64,000 bases of DNA from Flavobacteriaceae bacterium Ap0902 (GCA_009835005.1 WTFG01000010.1:1-64000); one strand, 5' to 3'. Shown: positions 34,302 through 43,303, counted from the first letter of the stretch. A program made the numbers and translations. Notes: a model not told the origin generated them from the sequence alone.

Positions 34302-36329
34302 ATGAATAATCATACATCCCCAATGCATCACGATCATGCTCAACATTCAATGAATCATGAAAATAACAAAACTGAACATCATCATGACAAGCATGCAGGG
34401 CACCATCTTGCAGATTTTAGGAAGAGATTTATCGTCAGCTCTATCATAACAATCCCAGTCCTTGCCCTATCTCCTATGATTCAAGCATGGCTAGGTTTTA
34501 GGCTAGCCTTTCAAGGAAGCTCTTATTTATTAGCAGCACTTGCAACATTCATCTTTATTTATGGCGGAAAACCATTCTTGAAAGGACTATATCATGAGGT
34601 AAAAGATAATGCTATTGGGATGATGACGCTAATTGGTGTAGCCATTACCGTGTCTTGGGCGTATAGCCTAGCCACCACATTAGGTCTAGAAGGAAATGAT
34701 TTTTATTGGGAGATGGCTACCTTAATCGATATTATGTTGATAGGGCACTATTTTGAAATGAAATCTGTGATGGGCGCTTCTAATTCGCTAGAGATGTTGG
34801 TGAATATGATGCCAGATACCGCCCACCAGATCAAAGATAGTAAGGAGCGCGATGTCTCTGTAGATGAGCTAGAGAAAGACGATATATTGCGCATAAAACC
34901 TGGAGAAAAAATCCCTGTAGATGGAATCATAACAAAGGGTGAAAGCCATATAGACGAAAGCATGCTTACAGGAGAGAGTAAACCTATAAAAAAAGAAAAA
35001 GGACAAAAAGTAATTGGCGGATCTATAAATAGCAACGGCTCACTGCAAATTAAAGTTCTAAATGTGGGTAAAGATAACTACTTGAATCAAATGGTATCTA
35101 TGGTAGAAGAAGCCCAGAAAACCAAATCTAAAACGCAAAACTTTGCAGATCGTGCCGCAAAAATATTAACATTTGTAGCACTAGGTGCTGGATTCTTAAC
35201 CTTGGCTATATGGATGCTTTTGGGATACCCATTTGTGTTTGCCCTGGAAAGAATGGTGACCGTGATGGTGATTTGTTGTCCTCATGCGCTTGGTCTAGCC
35301 GTGCCCCTAGTAGTGGCTATTTCTACCTCTGTTTCTGCTCAGAATGGTTTTTTAATTCGAAACCGTACTGCCTTTGAAAATGCGAGACTTATCACAACCG
35401 TTATTTTTGATAAAACGGGAACACTTACCAAAGGTTCTCATGAATTACAAGATATTCATGTATTGAATAGCCAATACACAAATCAAGAACTACTGCGTTT
35501 AGCCAGTGGAATTGAACAACATTCAGAGCATTATATAGCCAAGGGAATGATGAAAAAAGCCAAGGAATTGAACATCGACATTCCATCCTCTGAATCATTT
35601 AATTCTATGCCTGGAAAAGGAATAGAAGGAAATGTAGAGAATAAGCATATTGAAGTTGTAGGCCCTAATTATTTAAAAGAAAAAAACATAGAAGTACCTG
35701 AGGATAGTTCCAATTATGTAGGGACCGTCATTTATATCATAATCAATCAAAAAGTAGCAGGATATTTTACATTTTTTGATCAGATAAGAGAAAGTTCTTT
35801 GGAGGCAATTCAAATTCTAAAAAAGGACGGAATCCACAATTTATTATTAACTGGTGACAATGAAAAGGTAGCGAAAGAAGTAAGTGCTACGTTAAAAATG
35901 GATGATTATTTAGCTAATGTATTACCTCACGACAAATTGCAAAAAGTAAAAGAATTGCAACAAAAAGGTGAATTTGTAGCCATGACAGGGGATGGTGTAA
36001 ATGATGCTCCTGCTCTCGCGCAAGCCAATGTAGGAATTGCGGTTGGCTCTGGAACAGATGTGGCAGCAGAAACTGCAGACATCATCTTGGTAGACTCTGA
36101 CCCAAAGGATATAGCCAATGTTATTCTTTTTGGTAAAGCTACTTACCGAAAAATGATACAAAATTTATGGTGGGCGGCAGGTTACAATATTATTACCATA
36201 CCCCTGGCGGCAGGAATTCTTTATCATTGGGGAATCTTACTAAATCCAGCTGTGGGTGCCGTTTTAATGAGTTTAAGCACCATTGTAGTAGCAATCAACG
36301 CACAATTATTAAAGAAAGAACTATCCTGA
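34302..36329 (+). CDS. copB: Copper-type P1B ATPase with CPH motif (CopB-like)
   Basis: A 675-residue metal-exporting P-type ATPase. Residues 1-37 are histidine-rich with no CXXC heavy-metal domain. Eight helices flank the actuator motif TGES (223-226), the intramembrane metal motif CPH (326-328), the phosphorylation site DKTGTLT (370-376) and TGDGVNDAPAL near 560. CPH plus a His-rich N-terminus defines the P1B-3 (CopB-like) subgroup, linked to Cu(II) and/or Cu(I)/Ag(I) export in characterised members. No copper chaperone or regulator is adjacent. Confidence 0.9.
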   Translation: MNNHTSPMHHDHAQHSMNHENNKTEHHHDKHAGHHLADFRKRFIVSSIITIPVLALSPMIQAWLGFRLAFQGSSYLLAALATFIFIYGGKPFLKGLYHEVKDNAIGMMTLIGVAITVSWAYSLATTLGLEGNDFYWEMATLIDIMLIGHYFEMKSVMGASNSLEMLVNMMPDTAHQIKDSKERDVSVDELEKDDILRIKPGEKIPVDGIITKGESHIDESMLTGESKPIKKEKGQKVIGGSINSNGSLQIKVLNVGKDNYLNQMVSMVEEAQKTKSKTQNFADRAAKILTFVALGAGFLTLAIWMLLGYPFVFALERMVTVMVICCPHALGLAVPLVVAISTSVSAQNGFLIRNRTAFENARLITTVIFDKTGTLTKGSHELQDIHVLNSQYTNQELLRLASGIEQHSEHYIAKGMMKKAKELNIDIPSSESFNSMPGKGIEGNVENKHIEVVGPNYLKEKNIEVPEDSSNYVGTVIYIIINQKVAGYFTFFDQIRESSLEAIQILKKDGIHNLLLTGDNEKVAKEVSATLKMDDYLANVLPHDKLQKVKELQQKGEFVAMTGDGVNDAPALAQANVGIAVGSGTDVAAETADIILVDSDPKDIANVILFGKATYRKMIQNLWWAAGYNIITIPLAAGILYHWGILLNPAVGAVLMSLSTIVVAINAQLLKKELS

Positions 36330-36518
36330 TTTTGGTTGAGTATAGTTTTGGCACCAATCCATATAGATTCTAGCTGGGTAAATTATGTATGCGATCCATA
36401 GGGAACTTTATTAGCTACGCCATTGATAAAATATTACAGATAAAATTAAAATGTATAAATAATTTAATATTTATGCATAATATAATTTATTAGTGTATAA
36501 ATTAAATTAAGTTTAGTT

Positions 36519-36541
36519 AATTTATAATTTTATTATAAATT
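36519..36541. promoter_or_regulatory. AT-only inverted repeat upstream of the esterase gene
   Basis: AATTTATAA-TTTTA-TTATAAATT, a perfect 9-bp inverted repeat 65 bp before the esterase ATG, in a very AT-rich 275-bp gap. It could be an operator or only AT-rich chance. Confidence 0.25.
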
Positions 36542-36605
36542 TTTAACATAATTAATTTTTATTTAATAATATTTTAAATATGTTTGTTAAATAAAATAAT
36601 TTATT

Positions 36606-37712
36606 ATGAAACACATTTACTTTTATTTGTTAATGCTCATCATTACTCCATTCTTGAGCACAACGGTTTCCGCACAATGTGAGGGAATTACGGCAGACAG
36701 TCTCACGCCCACAGGGCCTTATGAAGTTGAAACCATAACCAGAGAAGATGGTATAGAAAATGGAGACTTTTATAGAGACGCAACTGTTTATTATCCTGTA
36801 GGAGCCGAAGGACAGTTACCTACTATTGCCATTGTTCCTGGGTTTATTGAGGGAGCTTGGGCTGTAGCAGACTGGGGGCCATTTTATGCCTCTCATGGTA
36901 TTGTAGCGGTAATTATAGACACCTACACCACGCTAGAAACTCCTACTTTTAGGGCTGCCGCTTTAAATGAAGTATTAGAAACAATGAAACTGGAAAACGT
37001 AAGAAGAGAATCACCTCTTTACAATTCTCTTGATCTAACCAAATTAGCTGTAAGTGGTCACTCTATGGGAGGTGGAGGAGCACAGATTGCTGCTAATTTG
37101 AATCCAGAAATTAAAACTGTCGTAGCACTAAACCCATGGCATCCAATTCCAGGATGGTTTCAAAACAATAGTGCAGTTCTAATTATCGCAGGGGGTTGGG
37201 ACAACATCGCCCCTCCTATAGAACACGCTTTCATTCACTACGGGGTGACGTCAAATAACATGGACAAGGCTTTAGTGCAATATACTTTTGGAACACATTT
37301 CGTAGGAAACTCTCCTAAATTTAACGGTGGAGATGTTGGAAAGGTAGCTTTAGCTTGGGTAAAGAAATTTCTAGTAGGAGATGATTGTTATTGTTCTGTT
37401 TTAAAGGATGATCTTTTAAAACCAACATTCTTACAAGCCATTGTAGATTCTAACTTTACATGTAATGAAGAGGTTCTTCCAAATGACCCCCCAACTGAAC
37501 CAACATTAAAAGTTTATCCAAATCCAGTAACTGATGTACTTTATGTAGATGGATTCAAGAACGGAGATTACGCATTAATTGACCAGAATGGACAAGTGAT
37601 GAAAACAGGTACATTGACTAAGAATATGAATTCAATCAATGTTTATAAATTAAAAAAAGGTATCTATTACTTACAAATAGATAAAACTTCTGAAAAAATT
37701 ATCGTGCAGTAA
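36606..37712 (+). CDS. T9SS-exported alpha/beta hydrolase, PETase/cutinase-like
   Basis: A 368-residue secreted esterase. Signal peptide 1-24, alpha/beta-hydrolase domain about 35-290, then a T9SS type A sorting domain (about 300-368) starting KVYPNPVTD. The catalytic triad is visible as Ser153 (GHSMGGGG), Asp199 (GGWDNIAPP) and His231 (FGTHFVGN). The triad spacing (46 and 32 residues) almost equals that of Ideonella PETase (46 and 31), and NPW, DNIAP and the AWVKKFL helix align with the PETase/cutinase family. Cysteines 261, 263 and 286 could form the C-terminal disulfide. It has His where PETase has Trp before the serine. Polyester or lipid-ester activity is inference; another dienelactone-hydrolase-like esterase role is possible. 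Confidence 0.85.
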   Translation: MKHIYFYLLMLIITPFLSTTVSAQCEGITADSLTPTGPYEVETITREDGIENGDFYRDATVYYPVGAEGQLPTIAIVPGFIEGAWAVADWGPFYASHGIVAVIIDTYTTLETPTFRAAALNEVLETMKLENVRRESPLYNSLDLTKLAVSGHSMGGGGAQIAANLNPEIKTVVALNPWHPIPGWFQNNSAVLIIAGGWDNIAPPIEHAFIHYGVTSNNMDKALVQYTFGTHFVGNSPKFNGGDVGKVALAWVKKFLVGDDCYCSVLKDDLLKPTFLQAIVDSNFTCNEEVLPNDPPTEPTLKVYPNPVTDVLYVDGFKNGDYALIDQNGQVMKTGTLTKNMNSINVYKLKKGIYYLQIDKTSEKIIVQ

Positions 37713-37741
37713 GAACCTAAATTAAATAACATATATGAAGT

Positions 37742-37769
37742 GGCCGTCTCAAATGGAGACGGCTTTTTT
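37742..37769 (+). terminator. Terminator after the esterase gene, minimal repeat-end form
   Basis: GCCGTCTC (37743-37750) pairs with GAGACGGC (37756-37763), followed by a T-run. The stem equals the core of the outer ends of the 130-bp palindromic element without its interior. Confidence 0.8.
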
Positions 37770-37879
37770 GTTGAATAAAGCCTATAATTAAACCAATTAA
37801 TTATTTATACCATTATGATTCTCCAAATAACTAAAGGGTTTTAATTAATTTAGCAGAACAAACCCTTACCTTTCAATTT

Positions 37880-39262
37880 ATGCAAATCACTTGGAATAAC
37901 TGTTTTTCTCCTAAAAGATATGGCGCTAGCCGTCAAGATGCAGACAACCGAACCCAATATGAACGTGATTGGGATAGAATTATATTCTCTAGCCCTTTCA
38001 GGCGTTTGCAAAACAAAACGCAGGTTTTTCCACTACCAGAAGAGATATTCGTGCATAATCGTTTAACACATTCCTTGGAGGTAGCCAGTGTTGGACGGTC
38101 TTTAGGACACATGATTGGCGAAAAACTTTGTGAACTGAATGAGGTTAAGGCAGATGGAAATGCTTATGAATTTTACCGCAATAGTCTTAAAAATGTGATT
38201 GCCTCTGCTTGTTTGGCGCATGATTTAGGAAACCCAGCCTTTGGGCACTCTGGAGAAGAAGCCATTTCTAAATTCTTTAAAAAGAGAAATACAGAGAACA
38301 AAGAAAACAAAGCGTTTCGTGCCCAGTTTTCTACCCAAGAATGGCAAGATTTAACCCATTTTGAAGGGAATGCCAATGCGCTTAGAATTCTGACGATGCA
38401 ACAGAAAGGCAGAATTAAAGGTGGTTTTAAATTAACTTATAGCACACTTGCTGCTATTTTAAAATACCCATGTGAGTCTAAACTTTCAAACAAAAAATTC
38501 ATTCATAGAAAAAAGTATGGTTTCTTTAAAATTGATGAAAAAGCATTTTTAAACATTGCAGAAGAACTCAACTTAGTTAGGGACACTAGCGTAACTAATG
38601 GAATTGCTTATAAACGCCATCCATTTGTATATTTGGTAGAGGCTGCAGATGATATTGCTTACAATATAATAGATTTTGAAGACGCCCACAGGCTTGGTAT
38701 TTTATCTTATAACCAAGTGCGAGATGCCTTTATACAACTTATAAAAGCCAATTCCAAAGCAGATTTAGATTTTATAAACAAAAGAGCCAATGCCTTTAGA
38801 GCAGACGCTAATGAGTCTATTGCCTATTTACGAGCCAATGCCATTGGTGCACTAACCTACCAATGTGCCAACGTGTTTTGGGAAAATAGAGATACTATTT
38901 TACAAGGGGATTTTAATCAAAGTTTAATCAATAGTTTGCCTGTTATTCAGAATACTTTAAAAGAGATTAAAGAAGTTTCTATAGACAAAATTTACAACGA
39001 TAGAAGCGTTGTGCAATTAGAGTTGGCTGGTTTTAGAATTATGTCTGGTTTGGTAGAGGATTTCGTGACTGCGGCACTTACCCCAAAACAAGAAAGAGAT
39101 ACAGAACAAAAGAAAATATTGAGTCTTTTACCTCAACAATTTTTATTTGAGGAAGAAGATACCCCTTATGAAAAAACAATGGTGATGATTGACTTTATTG
39201 CTGGGATGACAGATTTATACGCATTAAAACTTTATAGAAAATCTAGAGGAATAGAACTGTAA
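37880..39262 (+). CDS. dgt: dGTP triphosphohydrolase family protein
   Basis: A 460-residue HD-domain dNTPase that hydrolyses dGTP or other dNTPs to the nucleoside and triphosphate. HD-metal residues are visible in NRLTHSLEVASVGRSLG (first His) and ACLAHDLGNPAFGHSGEEA (HD), with the third site in VEAADDIAYNIIDFEDA. The N-terminal ASRQDADNRTQYERDWDRIIFSSPFRRLQNKTQVF is the family start. Single gene. Whether it is dGTP-specific cannot be read from sequence. Confidence 0.93.
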   Translation: MQITWNNCFSPKRYGASRQDADNRTQYERDWDRIIFSSPFRRLQNKTQVFPLPEEIFVHNRLTHSLEVASVGRSLGHMIGEKLCELNEVKADGNAYEFYRNSLKNVIASACLAHDLGNPAFGHSGEEAISKFFKKRNTENKENKAFRAQFSTQEWQDLTHFEGNANALRILTMQQKGRIKGGFKLTYSTLAAILKYPCESKLSNKKFIHRKKYGFFKIDEKAFLNIAEELNLVRDTSVTNGIAYKRHPFVYLVEAADDIAYNIIDFEDAHRLGILSYNQVRDAFIQLIKANSKADLDFINKRANAFRADANESIAYLRANAIGALTYQCANVFWENRDTILQGDFNQSLINSLPVIQNTLKEIKEVSIDKIYNDRSVVQLELAGFRIMSGLVEDFVTAALTPKQERDTEQKKILSLLPQQFLFEEEDTPYEKTMVMIDFIAGMTDLYALKLYRKSRGIEL

Positions 39263-39315
39263 TCTAACTTGGATAAATTATTATAATTCCTTGATTCTAA
39301 TAAGGAAAACACACA

Positions 39316-39323
39316 TATTTTTG
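39316..39323 (+). promoter_or_regulatory. Putative -7 element of the M49-like gene
   Basis: TATTTTTG ends 24 bp before the ATG at 39348. Confidence 0.5.
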
Positions 39324-39347
39324 TAACTTTAAAATTAAATTTGAATC

Positions 39348-40967
39348 ATGATGAATAAACTTACTTGGCTTTTAATTCCTATTATTTTGATGATGCAGTC
39401 CTGTGGGACCACACAAAAACAGACCAATGCACAAACCCCTGTAAATGTAGACATGTATACACCTTTTACGCTAACCACAGATTTATCTCAATTAACGGAG
39501 AGTGAACGTAAAATGCTTCCCTATTTAGTGCAAGCCGCAGATATCATGAACGGATTATTCTGGTATGAGGCTTATGGCAAACGCGAAGTACTTTTAGGAT
39601 ACTTGAAAGGGGATGCAAGAAAGTTTGCAGAGATTAATTATGGTCCTTGGGATAGATTAAATGGAAACAAACCCTTTGTGAAGGGTCTTGGAGAAAAGCC
39701 TTTAGGCGCTAACTTCTACCCTACTAATATGAGTAAAGAAGAATTTAATCAGGCTAATTTAAAAGATAAAAATAGCCAATACACTTTCTTACGTAGAGAT
39801 AATGAAGGGAAGTTAATTACTGTTCCTTATCATGAAATGTTTAGTAAAGAAGTCAAAATTGCTGCGAACTTATTAAGAAAAGCGGCAACTTATGCAGAGG
39901 ACAAGGGTCTTAAGAACTATTTATTAAAAAGAGCCAATGCCCTAGAAACGGATGCGTATTATGAAAGTGATTTGGCGTGGATGAATATGAAAGATAACAC
40001 CATAGATATTGTGATTGGCCCTATAGAAAATTATGAGGATAAATTATTTGGAGTTAAATCTGCGCACGAGGCTTATGTATTGGTTAAAGATAAACAATGG
40101 AGTAAAAAATTAGAGAAATACACGGCTTACTTGCCAGAACTACAAAGCAACTTACCTGTTGACGCTACTTATAAGGCAGAAAAACCAGGAACTGATTCTG
40201 ATTTAAATGCCTATGACGTTGTGTACTATGCAGGAGATTGTAATGCGGGGAGCAAAACCATCGCGATTAACCTACCCAATGATGAAAAAGTTCAGTTAGA
40301 AAAAGGTACTAGAAGACTACAGTTAAAAAATGCAATGCAGGCTAAATTTGATAAAATCTTATTACCAATATCTAATGAATTAATAGACCCTTCTCAAAGA
40401 AAACATGTGAAATTTGATGCGTTTTTCGCCAACACCATGTTCCATGAAGTGGCGCATGGGCTAGGGATTAAAAATACAGTAAATGGCAAAGGCACCGTAA
40501 GAGAAGCCCTAAAAGAACATGCTTCTGCCCTAGAAGAAGGAAAAGCAGATATTTTAGGTTTATACATGGTAAACCAATTATTACACAAAGCAGAATTAGA
40601 AGGGGATATCAAGGATTATATGGTCACTTTTATGGCGGGCATCTTCCGTTCCGTACGTTTTGGAGCAAGTAGTGCGCACGGTACAGCCAACATGATTCGT
40701 TTTAATTATTTTAAAGAAAAAGGTGCCTTTGCTAAGAATGCAGACGGAACGTATCGTGTAGATTTTGATAAAATGGAAGTAGCCATGAATGATCTTTCGG
40801 CATTAATCTTAAAATTACAAGGAAATGGAGATTATGCAGGTGTCGCCAAATTAGTAGAAACCAAAGGTGTTATCCCCACAGATTTACAAAAAGATTTAGA
40901 TAGATTAAACCATGCAGGCATACCTGTAGATGTGGTATTTAATCAAGGGATGAGTTATTTAAAATAA
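39348..40967 (+). CDS. M49 (dipeptidyl-peptidase III)-like metallopeptidase lipoprotein
   Basis: A 539-residue protein. The N-terminus is a lipoprotein signal (lipobox MQSC, Cys19). Zinc residues are visible as HEVAH (366-370) and EEGKAD (396-401), the latter matching the EExRA(E/D) second motif of family M49. Classical M49 has a six-residue HExxGH motif; a five-residue HExxH form has been described in some bacterial DPP III. The YAGDCNAGSKTIAINLPND segment resembles the conserved M49 region before the zinc site. A cell-envelope exopeptidase releasing dipeptides is the likely role; a related Zn-hydrolase of unknown substrate is possible. Confidence 0.8.
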   Translation: MMNKLTWLLIPIILMMQSCGTTQKQTNAQTPVNVDMYTPFTLTTDLSQLTESERKMLPYLVQAADIMNGLFWYEAYGKREVLLGYLKGDARKFAEINYGPWDRLNGNKPFVKGLGEKPLGANFYPTNMSKEEFNQANLKDKNSQYTFLRRDNEGKLITVPYHEMFSKEVKIAANLLRKAATYAEDKGLKNYLLKRANALETDAYYESDLAWMNMKDNTIDIVIGPIENYEDKLFGVKSAHEAYVLVKDKQWSKKLEKYTAYLPELQSNLPVDATYKAEKPGTDSDLNAYDVVYYAGDCNAGSKTIAINLPNDEKVQLEKGTRRLQLKNAMQAKFDKILLPISNELIDPSQRKHVKFDAFFANTMFHEVAHGLGIKNTVNGKGTVREALKEHASALEEGKADILGLYMVNQLLHKAELEGDIKDYMVTFMAGIFRSVRFGASSAHGTANMIRFNYFKEKGAFAKNADGTYRVDFDKMEVAMNDLSALILKLQGNGDYAGVAKLVETKGVIPTDLQKDLDRLNHAGIPVDVVFNQGMSYLK

Positions 40968-41288
40968 ACCTATTGGTAACTAGATTGAGAGGTGTAAATA
41001 ACCCTATGCCTAGAAAAAACAGAGCGAGTGTAATACTTAGAAAACACTATAAAAATAGTAGTACAAAAAAGCATCAAATAAAAAAATTACCTACCACTTA
41101 GTTTGGATAAAGTTACTTAAAGTAACCCAAAGAAAAATATAACCACATGATTACCAACCTAATCAATAAAAATAATTTTTTCTTAAATTTTTTGGTTATA
41201 TTTATTTTTAGTTATAATTTAGTCTTAATTTATCACTATTTTTACGATGGCAGATACCTTTAAAACAAACCTTTTTATATATAAAATT
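40968..41288. other. Intergenic region with a 15-bp palindrome
   Basis: 321 bp without a convincing gene. It holds GTTACTT-A-AAGTAAC at 41112-41126, loosely bracketed by TTTGG and CCAAA, and a T-rich stretch before the next gene. A basic 31-codon frame at 41007 was judged spurious. No clear TAnnTTTG is present. Confidence 0.5.
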
Positions 41289-41984
41289 ATGAAAAAAAAA
41301 TTTACAGTTTTAATGTTAGCCGTTTTCTCGTTAGGTACCGTAACGGCTCAAGTAGGTGTTGAAACAGACACACCAACAGAGATGTTAGATGTAAGTGGAA
41401 CAGTAAGAATCCAAGACTTACCTATAAGTGGTCAAGGTACCATTTATACAAAACCAGATGGTACACGTTCTTCATCTAAAGATCAGCAATTTAATGCTAA
41501 AAGTTCTCTCATGGTAGATGAAAATGGGGTTATTGGGCTTCCAGAGGGAAAAACTCCTACCTTTGTAGAAGCATGTAGTGCCCCTGGGTCTGATTTCACA
41601 CAAACAAATAATAATTTTGGCACAACAGTCTCTTTAGGGGACTGGGAGTTTGAATGGTGGAGATCTGGTTACCCAACCCCATGGACTGCAGATGGTAATT
41701 ATTTTAGACTAAGAAACACAGCTCAGTCATATCACTTCAATTCTTGGGCTGTAGATGGATCTAGTTATGCAGACCTTGCTGAGCAGGATAGAGACTTTAT
41801 TGCTCAAAATACATGGACAAGGTTTACATATAACTTAAATAATACATTCGCTGGTAAAAAACTTATGCGTGAATATATTATAACATACGATGGTGATCGG
41901 TTTTTAGTAACAGGTGTTCTTTATAGAAAGACTAGCCAACCTGCAAAAGAGGTAGTTTGCTTAAACGTACAAAAATTATTTTAA
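41289..41984 (+). CDS. Secreted protein of unknown function
   Basis: A 231-residue exported protein from the ATG at 41289, chosen because it gives a clean signal peptide (MKKKFTVLMLAVFSLGTVTAQ); an upstream in-frame ATG at 41247 would bury it. Right after cleavage comes VGVETDTPTEMLDVSGTVRIQDLP, the N-terminal pattern of flavobacterial surface proteins with collar- or tail-fibre-like starts (GTTNPTAMLDV-type). The C-terminal 140 residues are rich in W, Y and F, with two cysteines (CSAP and VVCLN). No enzyme motif and no T9SS tail. Function unknown. Confidence 0.75.
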   Translation: MKKKFTVLMLAVFSLGTVTAQVGVETDTPTEMLDVSGTVRIQDLPISGQGTIYTKPDGTRSSSKDQQFNAKSSLMVDENGVIGLPEGKTPTFVEACSAPGSDFTQTNNNFGTTVSLGDWEFEWWRSGYPTPWTADGNYFRLRNTAQSYHFNSWAVDGSSYADLAEQDRDFIAQNTWTRFTYNLNNTFAGKKLMREYIITYDGDRFLVTGVLYRKTSQPAKEVVCLNVQKLF

Positions 41985-42012
41985 GATTAAAATATTCTAA
42001 ATATCTATTAAT

Positions 42013-42045
42013 GTAGCCGTCTTAGTTTTGAGACGGCTATTTAAT
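42013..42045. terminator. Terminator hairpin, minimal repeat-end form
   Basis: TAGCCGTCT (42014-42022) pairs with AGACGGCTA (42031-42039) around TAGTTTTG. The two arms equal the outer ends of the 130-bp palindromic element with the interior missing. It lies between convergent transcription units. Confidence 0.8.
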
Positions 42046-42089
42046 TTAATGTATTTTTTAATCATTAATACCCTACAAAAAAAATAAAA

Positions 42090-42116
42090 GCGGGATTTCC
42101 ATTGAGGATTTCCCGC
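42090..42116. other. Second imperfect hairpin in the same gap
   Basis: GCGGGA (42090-42095) pairs with TCCCGC (42111-42116), with an imperfect inner stem. It could be a back-up terminator. The rest of this roughly 300-bp gap, up to the pseudogene, shows nothing recognisable. Confidence 0.45.
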
Positions 42117-42282
42117 TAATTTTATATCTTGATTTTACCAAGAATCTAAGATATGAACAAAAGTAAAAATTTTAGCGGATAACTTATTATTAAACAAGTC
42201 TCCAAATTTATTTGCCCTATTGGTATTTATCTAAAAACCAATAAAATTAGGTTTAATTAATTTAAAAAAAAAAGTACTTTTG

Positions 42283-43053
42283 CTAAAAATGCAGCCATAT
42301 AATTTTGTAATTATGCGGCTTTTTTCTTAATTCTATAATAGGTATAAAAAGGCATAAACCCCATAAAAAGCAAAAGATATCTACCATAAAAATGCCATGC
42401 GCTCTGCAAGAAAAAATATGCCAAAGCAAGTGGTTAGAAACAACTCCATTTATCATAGGGATAGACATAAATAAAACATCACCTAGCAGCAAATTGGACC
42501 TATTGGTGTAGGCTAAATCTTTTTTTATAATAAAGTACATGCTTAAAACAGCCAGCCCAGAAAAAATGTAAGATAATAGTACTGTTGTCTTCTCCCGCTG
42601 TAATCTGCTGGTAAAAGTTTAGCCAAACAAAGCCTACGGCAGACATGGGAATTAAACTTAAACATACCGCTAAATAGATATTGGCTAATTTAAAATTAAA
42701 CTTTTTTTTGCTACCAGAATTGTCTTTTTCTTGCGAGCCATTAGCCATATCATCACGCCAGAAATAATGACAAAGCAAGTAAACAACGCTATGGTTATAT
42801 AAACAAACTTAATTAAATAACCGCCAAAATTACCAAAGTGCAACCGATACAAAACAGAGAGTAAATTGTTTACGTAGATAAACCCATATGGGCTTTGCTG
42901 TCTATTATCTCTAGGTTATAGACATTAGAAGATACATAGCCTTCTCCTGTAAAACCAACTTGGTAAGGTAGTTTATAATTTAATTGATACTCCATATTGG
43001 ATCTGCCTATATTTTCTACGCTTAGCAAACTAAGTTCTGCATATTGGTTTGCA
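42283..43053 (-). pseudogene. Degenerate PepSY-associated TM protein (iron-uptake reductase-like)
   Basis: Reading the minus strand across three frames gives pieces of one PepSY-TM protein: an N-terminal remnant NQYAELSLLSVENIG...YQLNYKLPYQVGFTGEGYVSSN, then the hallmark RLHFGNFGGYLIKFVY followed by ITIALFTCFVIISGVMIW, then hydrophobic C-terminal helices. The frames are broken near 42880, 42700-42735 and 42500-42545. The N-terminus is missing upstream of 43053 and the end runs into a hairpin near 42293-42323. PepSY-TM proteins usually sit beside siderophore receptors. Sequencing error cannot explain the missing N-terminus. Confidence 0.75.
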
Positions 43054-43153
43054 GATTAACAATTTATTAAATGAAGAAATTTGGACCAGAAACTTTTATG
43101 TAGATTTACTAAGACAAAGAGAATTGATAGGTAGCATTGCCATAAAGTTTTAA
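43046..43153 (+). pseudogene. C-terminal remnant of a TonB-dependent receptor
   Basis: 35 codons ending in TAA read GLQINNLLNEEIWTRNFYVD and then LLRQRELIGSIAIKF. This is the typical end of a TonB receptor: an NLLNE-type turn, a last strand, and a terminal aromatic F. No plug or barrel precedes it; upstream sequence instead encodes the opposite-strand PepSY remnant, with a junction at about 43046-43053. Confidence 0.6.
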
Positions 43154-43186
43154 TATAATATTTAAAATCTAAGCGTAACAATAGAG

Positions 43187-43205
43187 CCATCTATAGATGG
43201 TTTTG
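43187..43205 (+). terminator. Palindrome, probable terminator of the lost receptor gene
   Basis: A perfect palindrome CCATCTATAGATGG (43187-43200) followed by TTTTG, 34 bp after the receptor remnant stop. Confidence 0.5.
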
Positions 43206-43303
43206 TTGCTAGACATCAATACTTTCTAAAGTTATTCTTATTTACTCTAAATGTAAATAATTACATATCAGTTATTTAGAATTATTCACGTCATATTATC
43301 TCC

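Noticed and set aside
41007-41102. A 31-codon basic reading frame (MPRKNRASVIL...)
   Set aside because: Short, composition driven by A-rich sequence, no promoter or terminator fit and no recognisable homology; more likely chance.
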